Counted from the stretch's first letter, positions 1-8,537 are shown. The stretch is DNA of 45,205 bases from Salipiger bermudensis HTCC2601 (GCF_000153725.1 NZ_DS022276.1:3403345-3448549), one strand, 5' to 3'. Numbers and translations: made by a program. Notes: a model not told the origin generated them from the letters alone.

Positions 1-481
1 ACCGCGCGAGGGCGATCTGGGCGGCCTTGGTCGCTCCGTAATTGCCGTAAAAGCGCGCGCCCGCATGCGGGTCGTCGAAGAACAGCGCCTGGCCGGTCTC
101 GCCCAGCAGCGGTGCCATGTAGGGCACGAGATAGCCCATCGGTGCCACGTTGATGTCGAGCGCCTTCTGGAAGTCCTTGGGCTCCATGAGGCTCGCCGGC
201 GCCAGCGGCGCGGCGTGGATCGCCGTGTGGACCCAGAGCGCGGCACCGCCCCAGCGGTCGTAGACCGAGCGGCAGAGCTGCGCCATGGCGTCGCGCTTGG
301 TGATGTCCATGGGGGCCAGCGTGGCGCTGCCGCCGCGAGCCTTGATGCGGTCGTCGAGATCCTCGAGCCCGCCCACGGTGCGGGCGACGGCGACGACGTG
401 GTAGCGGGGCGCGAGCGCCTCGGCGAGGGCGAAGCCCAGGCCGCGCGAGGCGCCGGTGACGATGGCAATCTGGTCGGTCAT
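1..481 (-). CDS. Short-chain dehydrogenase/reductase (SDR), C-terminus outside window
   Basis: Reading the minus strand from the ATG at 481 gives about 160 codons that run off the left edge, so the C-terminal third is missing. The N-terminus carries the Rossmann dinucleotide-binding motif TGASRGLG (residues 9-16). Further on, the active-site YxxxK appears as YGATK near residue 149. The usual NAG motif of classical SDRs is replaced by HTAIHAAP at about residue 88, so this is a divergent member. The family uses NAD(P)H to reduce or oxidise carbonyl or alcohol groups in the cytoplasm; the substrate cannot be inferred. It lies 32 bp downstream of a small protein gene on the same strand, and both follow purF, so it may be the distal gene of that transcript. 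Confidence 0.85.
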   Translation of the reverse strand, partial: MTDQIAIVTGASRGLGFALAEALAPRYHVVAVARTVGGLEDLDDRIKARGGSATLAPMDITKRDAMAQLCRSVYDRWGGAALWVHTAIHAAPLAPASLMEPKDFQKALDINVAPMGYLVPYMAPLLGETGQALFFDDPHAGARFYGNYGATKAAQIALAR

Positions 482-513
482 GCCTGCCCCATTGGCCCGC
501 TCGGCGGGGTTTG

Positions 514-777
514 TCAACGTCCGCCGAGCTGCTCGAGCCAGTAGGCCTTGCCGCCCCGCGCCAGCGCGATGCGACCGGTATCGATTGCCACCACCTGGCG
601 GCCGTTCACCCGATCGCCAAGCGCCACCGTGTCGAGCCGCCCGTTGGGCAGACGCACGAGCGCTTCCGGGGCGGTCTCGTTGCCGAACACGCCAAGCAGC
701 ATCGGGCCGGTGCGCGGCATATCAACGGATTCAGTGGCGCGTTCTGCGACCTGTCTCGGGGTTTGTTGCTGAGCCAT
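514..777 (-). CDS. Small GspC/PilP-like conserved protein
   Basis: This is an 87-residue protein if translation starts at the second ATG (777). I prefer that start because AGGAGG sits nine bases before it, whereas it directly abuts the first ATG at 786. Residues from about 28 onward read GVFGNETAPEALVRLPNG, then VALGDRVNGRQVVAIDTGRI. This pattern of a short beta domain with a conserved VxxGDxVNGxxVxxI core resembles the periplasmic beta domain of type II secretion GspC and pilus PilP proteins. There is no signal peptide or membrane segment, so it is not a complete secretion protein. It sits between purF and the SDR gene on the same strand. Function is unknown and the family assignment rests on motif resemblance only. 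Confidence 0.6.
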   Translation of the reverse strand: MAQQQTPRQVAERATESVDMPRTGPMLLGVFGNETAPEALVRLPNGRLDTVALGDRVNGRQVVAIDTGRIALARGGKAYWLEQLGGR

Positions 778-944
778 TCTGGCCATCCTCCTGTCTGGTC
801 CCCTTGGGATGGACGGCTGGATAAAGCCGGTGGACCGGACAGGAAAGACGGGGTGCCGTCACGCCGCCGTGAGTTCGGGGCAGCCTTGGCGGAAAATTGG
901 CGGGAAGGAGCCGGCGCGCCGGCAAGGGCGCGCCGATGCGGCGA

Positions 945-2411
945 TTATTCCGCCGCCTTGAGCTTGAAGCCCTTCTCGATCATGTCGGCCGGTTCGACCG
1001 GGTACTCGCCCGAGAAGCAGGCATCGCAATATTGCGGGCAGCTGTTGTTGCGGCCCTCGGATTCGCCTGCGGCGCGGTAGAGACCGTCAAGAGAGATGAA
1101 TTTCAGCGAGTCGACGCCAAGGTGCTCGCACATCTCGTCCTCGGACATGGTCGCGGCCAGCAGCTTCTCGCGCTGGGGCGTGTCGACGCCGTAGAAGCAG
1201 GGCCACGCGGTCGGCGGCGAGGCGATGCGGAAATGCACCTCGGCGGCGCCGGCATCGAGGATCATTTCCTTGATCTTGCGCGAGGTGGTGCCGCGCACCA
1301 CCGAGTCGTCGACCAGCACCACGCGCTTGCCGCGGATCAGGGCGCGGTTGACGTTGAGCTTGAGGCGCACCCCCATGTTGCGGATCTGCTCGGTGGGCTC
1401 GATGAAGGTCCGGCCCATGTACTGGTTGCGGATGATCCCCATGCCATAGGGAATGCCGCTCTCGTGGGCGTAGCCGATCGCCGCCGGGGTGCCGCTGTCG
1501 GGCACCGGGCAGACGAGGTCGGCCTCGATCGGGGCCTCGCGGGCCAGCTCGACGCCGATCTGGCGGCGGGTCTCGTAGACCGAGCGGCCGCCGATGATCG
1601 AATCGGGGCGCGAGAAATAGACGTGTTCGAAGATGCAGAAGCGCGAGTTGCGGCTGCGGAAGGGATGCGTGCTTTCGACCCCCTTCTCGGTGATCACCAC
1701 CATCTCGCCGGGCTCGATCTCGCGCACGTACTCGGCGCCGATGATGTCGAGCGCGCAGGTCTCGGACGAGAGGCACCAGCCGTCGCCAACCTTGCCCAGC
1801 ACCAGCGGCCGCACACCGAGCGCATCGCGCACGCCGATCAGCTTGGTCCGGGTCATGGCGACGACCGAGAAGGCGCCCTCGACACGGCGCAGCGCGTCTT
1901 CCATCCGGGCCGGGATGTCGCGCTGCAGCGAGCGCGCCATCAGGTGGATGATGCATTCGCTGTCCGACGAGCTCTGGAAGATCGAGCCGCGCTCGATCAG
2001 CTCGCGGCGCAGGGCCTCGGCATTGGTGATGTTGCCGTTATGGGCAATCGCCGCGCCGCCCATCGAGAACTCGCCGAAGAAGGGCTGGACGTCGCGGATC
2101 TGCGCGCCCTTGGAGCCGGCGGTGGAGTAGCGCACATGGCCGATGGCCAGCGCGCCGGGCAGGGTTTCCATCAGCGACTGCTTGGTGAAGTTGTCGCGGA
2201 CATAGCCGAAGCGGCGTGCCGAATTGAAGCCGTGCTCGGGGTGGTAGGAGACGATCCCACCGGCTTCCTGACCGCGATGTTGCAGGGCATGAAGGCCGAG
2301 GGCGACGAAATTGGCGGCGTCGGTGACGCCGATCATTCCGAAGACCCCGCATTCCTCGTGCAGCGTGTCGCCGTCGACGGCATCGAAATCAAAGGGATGG
2401 GCGGGGGGCAT
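945..2411 (-). CDS. purF: Amidophosphoribosyltransferase (glutamine PRPP amidotransferase)
   Basis: PurF catalyses the first committed step of purine synthesis, making 5-phosphoribosylamine from PRPP and glutamine. The N-terminal nucleophile cysteine is in EECGVFGMIG; in other PurF proteins the short propeptide before it is removed. The glutaminase domain contains HRGQEAGGIV, GHVRYSTAG and AHNGNITN. The C-terminal phosphoribosyltransferase domain carries the PRPP-binding loop VVLVDDSVVRGTTSRKI. I chose the ATG at 2411 (488 aa), which leaves a propeptide of normal length; the frame is open to 2477. Cysteines CPQYCDACFSGEYP near the C-terminus fit the Fe-S-containing type. In related genomes purF usually follows radA-cvpA; here a cytochrome bd operon lies between them. 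Confidence 0.97.
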   Translation of the reverse strand: MPPAHPFDFDAVDGDTLHEECGVFGMIGVTDAANFVALGLHALQHRGQEAGGIVSYHPEHGFNSARRFGYVRDNFTKQSLMETLPGALAIGHVRYSTAGSKGAQIRDVQPFFGEFSMGGAAIAHNGNITNAEALRRELIERGSIFQSSSDSECIIHLMARSLQRDIPARMEDALRRVEGAFSVVAMTRTKLIGVRDALGVRPLVLGKVGDGWCLSSETCALDIIGAEYVREIEPGEMVVITEKGVESTHPFRSRNSRFCIFEHVYFSRPDSIIGGRSVYETRRQIGVELAREAPIEADLVCPVPDSGTPAAIGYAHESGIPYGMGIIRNQYMGRTFIEPTEQIRNMGVRLKLNVNRALIRGKRVVLVDDSVVRGTTSRKIKEMILDAGAAEVHFRIASPPTAWPCFYGVDTPQREKLLAATMSEDEMCEHLGVDSLKFISLDGLYRAAGESEGRNNSCPQYCDACFSGEYPVEPADMIEKGFKLKAAE

Positions 2412-2634
2412 ATGGCGCTCGGACAAGGGCAGCTCCGAATCCGGTATTGGGGAGAGATGGCCCCCACATAATCGCATCCGCGATACATGTCACGGAAGGA
2501 TCATAAAACTCTGGGTTCGCGCAATCACAGCGCGAGTCGACGCCGCGCAGGCGCGACGCATTGCCGCGATCTGCCACTGGCACGTGCAGAAATCCGCTCT
2601 AGGTGATGCTGCGACCGCATTTGGAGACCTCGGC

Positions 2635-4062
2635 ATGGACACATTCCTCGGCCTCGACGCAACGCTGCTGGCACGCATCCAGTTCGGCTTTACGGTGTCG
2701 TTCCACTTCATCTTCCCGTCGATCAGCATCGGCCTCGCGAGTTACCTCGCGGTGCTGAACGGGTTGTATCTTTGGACGCGGGATGAAGTGTACCTCCGGG
2801 TGTTCAACTTCTGGGTCAAGATCTTTGCCATCGCCTTCGGCATGGGCGTGGTCTCGGGCATCGTCATGTCCTACCAGTTTGGCACCAACTGGTCGGTGTT
2901 CTCGGATCTGGCAGGGCCCGTGGTCGGACCGCTCATGGCCTACGAGGTGCTGACGGCGTTCTTTCTCGAAGCCGGCTTCCTCGGCATCATGCTCTTCGGC
3001 CGCGACAAGGTGGGGCCGGGTCTGCACATGTTCGCGACCGCCATGGTCGCGGTGGGCACGGCGATCTCGGCCACTTGGATCCTGTCGGTGAACTCGTGGA
3101 TGCAGACGCCGCAGGGGTTCGGCATGAACGCCGACGGTCAGTTCATTCCCGAGGACTGGTGGGCCATCGTCTTCACGCCCTCGTTCCCGTATCGGTTGGC
3201 GCACACGCTCACCGCCGCCTACCTCACCACCGCCTTCATCGTTGGCGGCGTCGGCGGCTGGCAGTTGCTGCGGGGGCGGGCACACAACGCCGCAGCGCGG
3301 CGGATGTTCTCGATGGCGATGTGGATGATCGTTGTGACCGCGCCGCTGCAGGTCATGGTGGGCCACGAGCACGGGCTTAACACGCTCGAGCATCAACCGG
3401 TGAAGATCGCCGCGATGGAGGGGCATTTCCACAGCCACGAGGACGGCGCGCCGCTGATCCTCTTCGGCCTGCCGGACCAGGAGGCGGGCGAGATGCGCTA
3501 CGAGCTTTCGATCCCGCATCTGAGCTCGGTGATCTTCGGGCTGGGCTGGAACGGGGCGATGGAGGGGCTCGACGTGGTGCCCGACGAAGAGGAGCCGCCG
3601 GTGGCGGTGATCTTCTGGTCGTTCCGCGTCATGGTCGGCCTCGGCTTCCTGATGGTGGGCGCCGGTCTCTGGGGGCTGTATGCGCGCTGGCGCGGGCATC
3701 TCTACGCCTCGCCCTGGCTCTGGCGGGCGATGGTGGCGATGGGGCCGTCGGGGCTGGTGGCGGTGATCGCCGGCTGGATCACCACCGAGGTCGGACGGCA
3801 GCCCTATGTCGTCTACAACCAGCTTCGTACCGCCGACGCGGTCTCGCCGCTGGGGGCGAGCGCGGTGGGCTGGTCGCTGATCGCCTTCATCGTGATCTAT
3901 TTCGCGGTGTTCGGGGCAGGGGTGCTCTACATCCTGCGGCTCATGCATCGCGAGCCCGACACGGGCGAGGACGATGCGGACGCCGAGCCCGGTCCGACCC
4001 GCGCCGCCGGCATCACGCCCCAGCAACAGATGGACCGGGGCCGCGCGGCCCCGGCGGAATGA
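2635..4062 (+). CDS. cydA: Cytochrome bd-type quinol oxidase subunit I
   Basis: CydA holds the haem centres of the bd oxidase, an inner-membrane terminal oxidase that oxidises quinol and reduces O2 to water without pumping protons. The 475-residue protein starts MDTFLGLDATLLARIQFGFT and contains many membrane helices. Visible landmarks are the haem-ligand region FTVSFHFIFPSISIGLA, a second conserved His in RLAHTLTAAYLT, the quinol-binding Q-loop element FGLPDQEAGEMR, and GRQPYVVYNQLRT, where E. coli has GRQPW. The Q-loop is short, as in the cyanide-insensitive (CIO) subgroup. The frame is open upstream to 2311, but the ATG at 2635 matches the family N-terminus. cydB follows after 16 bp, so the two are co-transcribed. 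Confidence 0.96.
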   Translation: MDTFLGLDATLLARIQFGFTVSFHFIFPSISIGLASYLAVLNGLYLWTRDEVYLRVFNFWVKIFAIAFGMGVVSGIVMSYQFGTNWSVFSDLAGPVVGPLMAYEVLTAFFLEAGFLGIMLFGRDKVGPGLHMFATAMVAVGTAISATWILSVNSWMQTPQGFGMNADGQFIPEDWWAIVFTPSFPYRLAHTLTAAYLTTAFIVGGVGGWQLLRGRAHNAAARRMFSMAMWMIVVTAPLQVMVGHEHGLNTLEHQPVKIAAMEGHFHSHEDGAPLILFGLPDQEAGEMRYELSIPHLSSVIFGLGWNGAMEGLDVVPDEEEPPVAVIFWSFRVMVGLGFLMVGAGLWGLYARWRGHLYASPWLWRAMVAMGPSGLVAVIAGWITTEVGRQPYVVYNQLRTADAVSPLGASAVGWSLIAFIVIYFAVFGAGVLYILRLMHREPDTGEDDADAEPGPTRAAGITPQQQMDRGRAAPAE

Positions 4063-4078
4063 GCCGGAGGAACGCGCA

Positions 4079-5095
4079 ATGGCACTCGATCTGACCACCG
4101 CATGGGCGCTGCTGCTGGCCTTCGCCGTCTTCGTCTACGTGGTGCTCGACGGTTTCGACCTCGGGCTCGGCATCCTTTACCCGTTCTTCCCCAAGAAGGA
4201 CGACCGCGACCTGATGATGAACACCGTCGCCCCGGTCTGGGACGGCAACGAGACGTGGCTGGTGCTGGGCGGAGGCGGGCTCTTCGCGGCCTTTCCACTG
4301 GCCTATGCCATCATTCTGCCGGCGACCTACCCGCTGATCATCGCCATGCTGCTTGCGCTGGTCTTCCGCGGGGTGGCCTTCGAGTTCCGCTGGCGCTCGA
4401 CCAGCCGGTTCTCGCGCTGGAGCTGGGACATGGCCTTCATGGGCGGCTCGACCGTGGCGGCGCTGGCGCAGGGCATGACGCTGGGAACGCTCTTGCAGGG
4501 CATCACCGTCGAGGGCCGCGCCTACGCCGGCGGCTGGTGGGACTGGCTGACGCCGTTCACGCTGCTCTGCGGGGTCGCTGTGGTGGCGGGCTACGCGCTG
4601 CTGGGCGCCTGCTGGCTCAACCTCAAAACCGAGGGCGAGATCCAGGAACGCTCGCGCTGGATGGCGCGGATCGCCGGGCTGCTGACCGTCGCCGGCATCG
4701 TCGCGGTGAGCGCGGCGACCCCCTTCCTCGAGACCGCTTACTTCGAGCGTTGGCTGGCCTGGCCAGGCATTCTCGAGGTGGCCATCGTGCCGGTGCTGGT
4801 TGGTGTGCTGACGTTGTGGCTGGCGCGGTCGCTGACCTCCGGCAAGGGGCCGGACTGGCTTCCCTTCGTGCTGGCGCTGGGTCTGTTCCTGCTGTGCTTC
4901 GCGGGGCTTGGCGTGTCGATGTGGCCCTATGTGATCCCGCCCTCTGTGACGCTCGAACAGGCCGCCGCGCCAGAGAGTTCGCAGCTCTTCATGTTCGTGG
5001 GCGCGGTGGTGCTGGTGCCGATCATCCTTGCCTACACCATCTACGCCTACTGGGTGTTTCGCGGCAAGCTTCAGCTCGGCGAGGGCTATCACTGA
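4079..5095 (+). CDS. cydB: Cytochrome bd-type quinol oxidase subunit II
   Basis: CydB is the structural partner of CydA in the bd oxidase heterodimer. The 338-residue protein begins MALDLTTAWALLLAF and shows the family signatures VVLDGFDLGLGILYP, VAPVWDGNETWLVLGGGGLF and the cytoplasmic-side VFRGVAFEFRWR. The start at 4079 follows a clear GGAGG eight bases upstream. The stop codon overlaps the ATG of the next small gene by one base (TGATG), so translation of the three genes is likely coupled. With CydA it forms the high-affinity or cyanide-insensitive respiratory branch. No cydCD-type ABC genes are present nearby. Confidence 0.96.
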   Translation: MALDLTTAWALLLAFAVFVYVVLDGFDLGLGILYPFFPKKDDRDLMMNTVAPVWDGNETWLVLGGGGLFAAFPLAYAIILPATYPLIIAMLLALVFRGVAFEFRWRSTSRFSRWSWDMAFMGGSTVAALAQGMTLGTLLQGITVEGRAYAGGWWDWLTPFTLLCGVAVVAGYALLGACWLNLKTEGEIQERSRWMARIAGLLTVAGIVAVSAATPFLETAYFERWLAWPGILEVAIVPVLVGVLTLWLARSLTSGKGPDWLPFVLALGLFLLCFAGLGVSMWPYVIPPSVTLEQAAAPESSQLFMFVGAVVLVPIILAYTIYAYWVFRGKLQLGEGYH

Positions 5096-5199
5096 TGGCG
5101 GCGCGGCTGCGCAGGGTCGGGTGGTTCGTGCTGCTGTATTTGTGCGGGCTCGCCGCGGTCGGGGCGGTGGCCTACGCGATCCGGGTCGTGCTGCTGTAG
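5095..5199 (+). CDS. DUF2474 small membrane subunit of bd oxidase
   Basis: This 34-residue protein starts MAARLRRVGWFVLLYLCGLA and ends in RVVLL. It is one hydrophobic helix preceded by a basic stretch, which by positive-inside rules puts the N-terminus in the cytoplasm. Its ATG overlaps the cydB stop by one base. Size, position and the RRVGWFVLLY pattern fit DUF2474, a small protein found after cyanide-insensitive cydAB operons. It is analogous to CydX, the small subunit that stabilises the E. coli bd oxidase, though sequence relatedness to CydX is not evident. That it is an oxidase subunit is inferred from context. Confidence 0.8.
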   Translation: MAARLRRVGWFVLLYLCGLAAVGAVAYAIRVVLL

Positions 5200-5570
5200 G
5201 GGCGGGCAATTAGGTGCGCGCTGTGCAAGGCGAGGGGCTGATGCTGCAGCTTTCGGGCGGCCCCTCGCTCAAGGCACGCGCGGGATCGGCGCCAATGGCC
5301 CTGCGCATCGCCGGGTCAGCCGTTTGCGGCGAGGTCCGAGCGATGTGGGGCGCGGAATCAAGGCCGTAGGCCGCCGCGCCATCGGTCATGCTGAAAGCAT
5401 GCCTCCGGCATGACCCGCCCCCGGGCTGGTGATATGGTGGGGCTGGGTACTCAGCTTCGAGGTCCTTCGGACTCGGCCGAGATAAATCGAGAAATTCGAT
5501 TTGTCATTCGCCACCCCGCAGGCCGGCGACGGCGCGGCGGGTCGAGAGGTCGCAAGCGTCTCTGGAAACG
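5200..5570. other. Intergenic region between convergent cyd operon and cvpA, with inverted repeats
   Basis: I see no convincing gene here; a plus-strand frame from 5410 runs through the cvpA terminator and into cvpA antisense, and looks like a shadow. Two inverted repeats stand out. GTCATGC and GCATGAC lie around 5385-5412 with a 16-base loop. AAATCGA (5484-5490) and TCGATTT (5496-5502) are separated by GAAAT. The second could be the terminator of the plus-strand cyd operon, although the following T-run is only TTGTC, so this is weak. Confidence 0.4.
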
Positions 5571-5604
5571 AAAACGCGCGGCCGAGAAGGCCGCGCGCTT
5601 TGCA
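5571..5604 (-). terminator. Rho-independent terminator after cvpA
   Basis: A perfect 9-bp stem, CGCGCGGCC (5575-5583) with GGCCGCGCG (5589-5597), closes a 5-base loop. Read on the minus strand the stem is followed by a TTTTCGTTT tract. It lies 21 bp past the cvpA stop codon, the expected place for the end of the radA-cvpA transcript. Confidence 0.8.
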
Positions 5605-5624
5605 TTCCGGGAAGCCTATTTGGC

Positions 5625-6197
5625 TCAGGCGTCGTTCGGGCCCGGCGCCTGGCAGACTGCGACCAGTTCTTCGTATTGGCGGGTCACCCAGCCGAGCGCG
5701 GCCTCGGGGTTCTGGTCCTCGATGCGGTCGGTGAACTGGGCGAAAACCGCCGCCGAGCGCGAGTCGTCGATCATCGGGATGCCCTGCGCGGTGATCACCG
5801 TCTGGTAGACGAAGAAGCCGATCGCCACGAGCAGGATGCCGCGTGCGACGCCGAACATGAAGCCAAGCCCCTGATCGAGCCCGCCAAGCGCCGAGCGCTG
5901 CACCAGGCTCGAGAACACCGGGGTGAACAGCGAGATGATCACCAGCGCCAGCGCCAGCACCGCGGCGAAGGCTGCGATCAGCGACAGCTCGCAGCTGTCG
6001 GTGAGGAACTCGCCGATCACCGGCGCTTCCTGCACCAGCGGCTGCACCTGAGGCGCGAACATGTAGGCCAGGATGGCGGCGGCAATCCAGCCGGCGATCG
6101 CCAGGGCCTCGCGGACGAGGCCGCGGGAATAGGCCAGCAGCGCCGACAGCACGATGACGACGGCAACGACGCCATCAACTACAGTGAAACCTTCCAT
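5625..6197 (-). CDS. cvpA: CvpA family membrane protein
   Basis: CvpA family proteins are inner-membrane proteins named for a requirement in colicin V production; their biochemical role remains unclear, with links to envelope stress tolerance. The 190-residue product starts MEGFTVVDGVVAVVIVLSA and has about four hydrophobic segments. The family elements SRGLVREALAIAGWIAA (residues 24-40) and GGLDQGLGFMFGVARGILL (about 105-123) are present. The frame is open to 6263, but the ATG at 6197 aligns with the usual family N-terminus. It lies 40 bp downstream of radA on the same strand and is followed by a terminator. Confidence 0.92.
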   Translation of the reverse strand: MEGFTVVDGVVAVVIVLSALLAYSRGLVREALAIAGWIAAAILAYMFAPQVQPLVQEAPVIGEFLTDSCELSLIAAFAAVLALALVIISLFTPVFSSLVQRSALGGLDQGLGFMFGVARGILLVAIGFFVYQTVITAQGIPMIDDSRSAAVFAQFTDRIEDQNPEAALGWVTRQYEELVAVCQAPGPNDA

Positions 6198-6237
6198 CCG
6201 ATCCTGTCCCTTGTCGTCCCGGTCTGTGCGGGCCCTC

Positions 6238-7602
6238 TTAACCGGCGCCGAAGACCTCGCCAACCACGCTGGCGAGATCCGCCATTTCGGTCAGCTCCAT
6301 CCCGGAACCCTTGGCCTTGCCGCCGCGCGGCAGAATGGCTGTGGAGAAACCAAGTTTCTGCGCCTCTTTCAACCGGTTTTCGGTCTGACCCACCGGACGC
6401 AGCGCGCCAGAGAGGCTGATTTCTCCGAAAACCACCGTCTCGGGCGGAACTGCCACATCCTCGCGCGCCGACAGAAGGGCTGCGGCAACGGCGAGATCGG
6501 CGGCCGGCTCGCTTACCTTCATGCCACCCGCCACGTTGAGATAGACGTCGAGCCCGGCGAAGGGGATGCCACACCGCGCCTCGAGCACCGCGAGGATCAT
6601 CGCCAGCCGGCTGCCGTCCCAGCCCACCACCGTGCGGCGCGGGTTGGCCTGCGGCGTGGGCGCGACCAGCGCCTGGAACTCGACCAGAACAGGGCGGGTG
6701 CCCTCGATGCCCGAAAACACCACCGATCCGGGGGCCGGCTTGCCGCGCTCGGACAGGAACAGCGCCGAGGGGTTTGCCACCTCCGAAAGCCCCGCGCCGG
6801 TCATCTCGAAGACGCCGATCTCGTCAGCCGGGCCGAAGCGGTTCTTGACGCTGCGCAGGATGCGGAACTGGTGGCCGCGCTCGCCCTCGAAATACAGCAC
6901 CGTGTCGACCATGTGCTCGACCACGCGAGGGCCGGCGATCTGGCCGTCCTTGGTCACGTGGCCGACCATGATGACGCTGGTGTTGCGGCTCTTGGCGAAG
7001 GTCGTGAGCTCATGCGCGGCGGCACGCACCTGCGCCACCGAGCCCGGCGCCGAGCCCACGTTGTCGGCCCACATGGTCTGGATCGAGTCGATGATCGCCA
7101 GCGTCGGGCGCTCTTCCTCGAGCGTGGTCAGGATGTCGCGCAGGTTGGTCTCGGCGGCGAGCTTGACCGGCGCCTGTTCGAGACCCAGCCGCTGCGCCCG
7201 CATCCGCACCTGCGCGCTGGCCTCTTCGCCGCTGGCATAGATCACCTTGAGCCCGGCCTGCGCGAAGGCGGCAGCGGCCTGAAGCAGCAGCGTCGATTTG
7301 CCGATGCCCGGATCGCCGCCCACGAGGATCGCCGAGCCCGGGACCAGCCCGCCACCCAGCACCCGGTCGAGCTCGCCGATGGCGCAGGCGGTGCGTGGCG
7401 GCGGCGCTTCGGGATGCGACAGGTCGGTCAGCTTGGCAGCGCGGCCACGCGCGTTGCCGAGGGTCTTGCCGGAAGGGCCGCTCGACAGCGGCGCCTCCTC
7501 GACGATGGTGTTCCATTCGCCGCAGGCTTCACAGCGCCCCGACCATTTCGAGGTGGTGTTGCCGCAGGACTGGCAGACAAAATTGGTGGATGCACGCGCC
7601 AT
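6238..7602 (-). CDS. radA: DNA repair protein RadA
   Basis: RadA is a RecA-like ATPase that promotes branch migration during recombination and fork repair. The 454-residue protein shows the full family layout. An N-terminal C4 zinc finger (CQSCG and CEACG, residues 10-29) is followed by a RecA-type ATPase core with Walker A GGDPGIGKST, then the RadA-specific KNRFG motif (KNRFGPADEIGVFEM). The C-terminal Lon-like domain includes DLAVAAALLSA. The ATG at 7602 puts the zinc finger at the N-terminus as usual, although the frame is open to 7641. cvpA follows, and a conserved two-TM protein gene precedes it by 57 bp. Confidence 0.97.
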   Translation of the reverse strand: MARASTNFVCQSCGNTTSKWSGRCEACGEWNTIVEEAPLSSGPSGKTLGNARGRAAKLTDLSHPEAPPPRTACAIGELDRVLGGGLVPGSAILVGGDPGIGKSTLLLQAAAAFAQAGLKVIYASGEEASAQVRMRAQRLGLEQAPVKLAAETNLRDILTTLEEERPTLAIIDSIQTMWADNVGSAPGSVAQVRAAAHELTTFAKSRNTSVIMVGHVTKDGQIAGPRVVEHMVDTVLYFEGERGHQFRILRSVKNRFGPADEIGVFEMTGAGLSEVANPSALFLSERGKPAPGSVVFSGIEGTRPVLVEFQALVAPTPQANPRRTVVGWDGSRLAMILAVLEARCGIPFAGLDVYLNVAGGMKVSEPAADLAVAAALLSAREDVAVPPETVVFGEISLSGALRPVGQTENRLKEAQKLGFSTAILPRGGKAKGSGMELTEMADLASVVGEVFGAG

Positions 7603-7659
7603 GCCGCCTCTTTGGCGCAGCGGCCGGTGAGGTGCAAGCACCTCGGAACGCGGCGAGAG

Positions 7660-8517
7660 TTATTCCGCCGCGCGCCGCGCCAGCATCGCCACCACCGGCT
7701 CGGGATGGGCGGTCTCGTGTTCGTCGTCCTCGTAGTGATCCGGCCCCGTGACCCAGCCGGACTGCACGTTGCTCAGCGTGGCGACATTCTGCGCCGGCTC
7801 CTGGTGTTCGGACACGTTGATCTCGGGCAGGATGCCTTCGAGCTGTTCGCAGAGCCGTGTCAGCTGGGCCTCGGCCACGTCCTCTTCGAGCTCGACGCGC
7901 ATGTGCCAGTTGTGGATCTCGTTGGCGACGCGCTTGGCCTCTTCGAGGCGGATGTTGAAATCCTCGATCTCCTGCTGGCGCGCGGTGAGGAAATCGCGAG
8001 CGCGCTGCACCTTGCTGTCGGAATAGACCTCGGCCAGCTCGTGCGAGACGTGGCTCATCTGGGCCGCCACCTCGAGCACCGACGGCTCCAGATCGCCGAG
8101 ATCGGGATGATCGCGCAGGAAGGCGATGCGCTCGCGCACCGAATCGAACTCCGAAGACATGGTGAACACACCCTCGCGGTCGGCCCGGTGCGAAGCGGCA
8201 TAGGCGCGGGCAACGTCGCGCATGGTCATGTGAAAGCGCCGGTGCGAGTTTTCCAGCGTCATGATGCGGGCGTTGGAGGGCAGGAAGAACATCAGCCCCA
8301 ACGCCAGCGCGGTAAGGCCGAGCTGGATGTAGATGCCGGCCTGCGGCACGACCTGATCTCCGAAGGTGAGCGGCATGGTCAGCCACTCGGCGTAACCGAG
8401 CGCGGCGGCGGCAGAATATGCGCCAAGGCCAAGTCCAAGGGAGAGGATCAGCAGGAAGGAGACCCGCTGCATGAGATATTGGATGAGTAGGGCCGTGGCA
8501 CGCATCTGCGTCATCAT
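7660..8517 (-). CDS. Conserved two-TM protein with long helical cytoplasmic region
   Basis: I do not recognise a named family. The 285-residue product has two hydrophobic segments, near residues 18-40 and 62-80. These are followed by a long charged, probably alpha-helical region rich in Glu, Arg and Ala, with heptad-like stretches such as EEAKRVANEIHNWHMRVELEED. The C-terminus is acidic and low in complexity (YEDDEHETAHPEP). The ATG at 8517 is followed immediately by a second ATG. A GGGGG run lies about nine bases upstream and a promoter-like pair lies further up, so the gene may head the radA-cvpA unit. The architecture suggests a membrane-anchored coiled-coil protein; no function can be assigned. 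Confidence 0.75.
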   Translation of the reverse strand: MMTQMRATALLIQYLMQRVSFLLILSLGLGLGAYSAAAALGYAEWLTMPLTFGDQVVPQAGIYIQLGLTALALGLMFFLPSNARIMTLENSHRRFHMTMRDVARAYAASHRADREGVFTMSSEFDSVRERIAFLRDHPDLGDLEPSVLEVAAQMSHVSHELAEVYSDSKVQRARDFLTARQQEIEDFNIRLEEAKRVANEIHNWHMRVELEEDVAEAQLTRLCEQLEGILPEINVSEHQEPAQNVATLSNVQSGWVTGPDHYEDDEHETAHPEPVVAMLARRAAE

Positions 8518-8537
8518 GGGTCTATGCCCCCGGGAAA

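Noticed and set aside
897-2471. Long plus-strand frame of 524 codons across purF
   Set aside because: It is antisense to a complete purF. Its translation is Ala/Gly/Asp/His-rich with no motif, as expected from high GC at third positions.
2599-4098. Long minus-strand frame of 499 codons across cydA
   Set aside because: It is antisense to cydA, very rich in Arg, His and Glu, and has no family features.
5410-5808. Plus-strand frame of 132 codons after the cyd operon
   Set aside because: It crosses the cvpA terminator and runs into antisense cvpA, with no motif.
6154-8490. 778-codon plus-strand frame across cvpA, radA and the 285-aa gene
   Set aside because: It spans several real minus-strand genes and their gaps, and has no recognisable domain.
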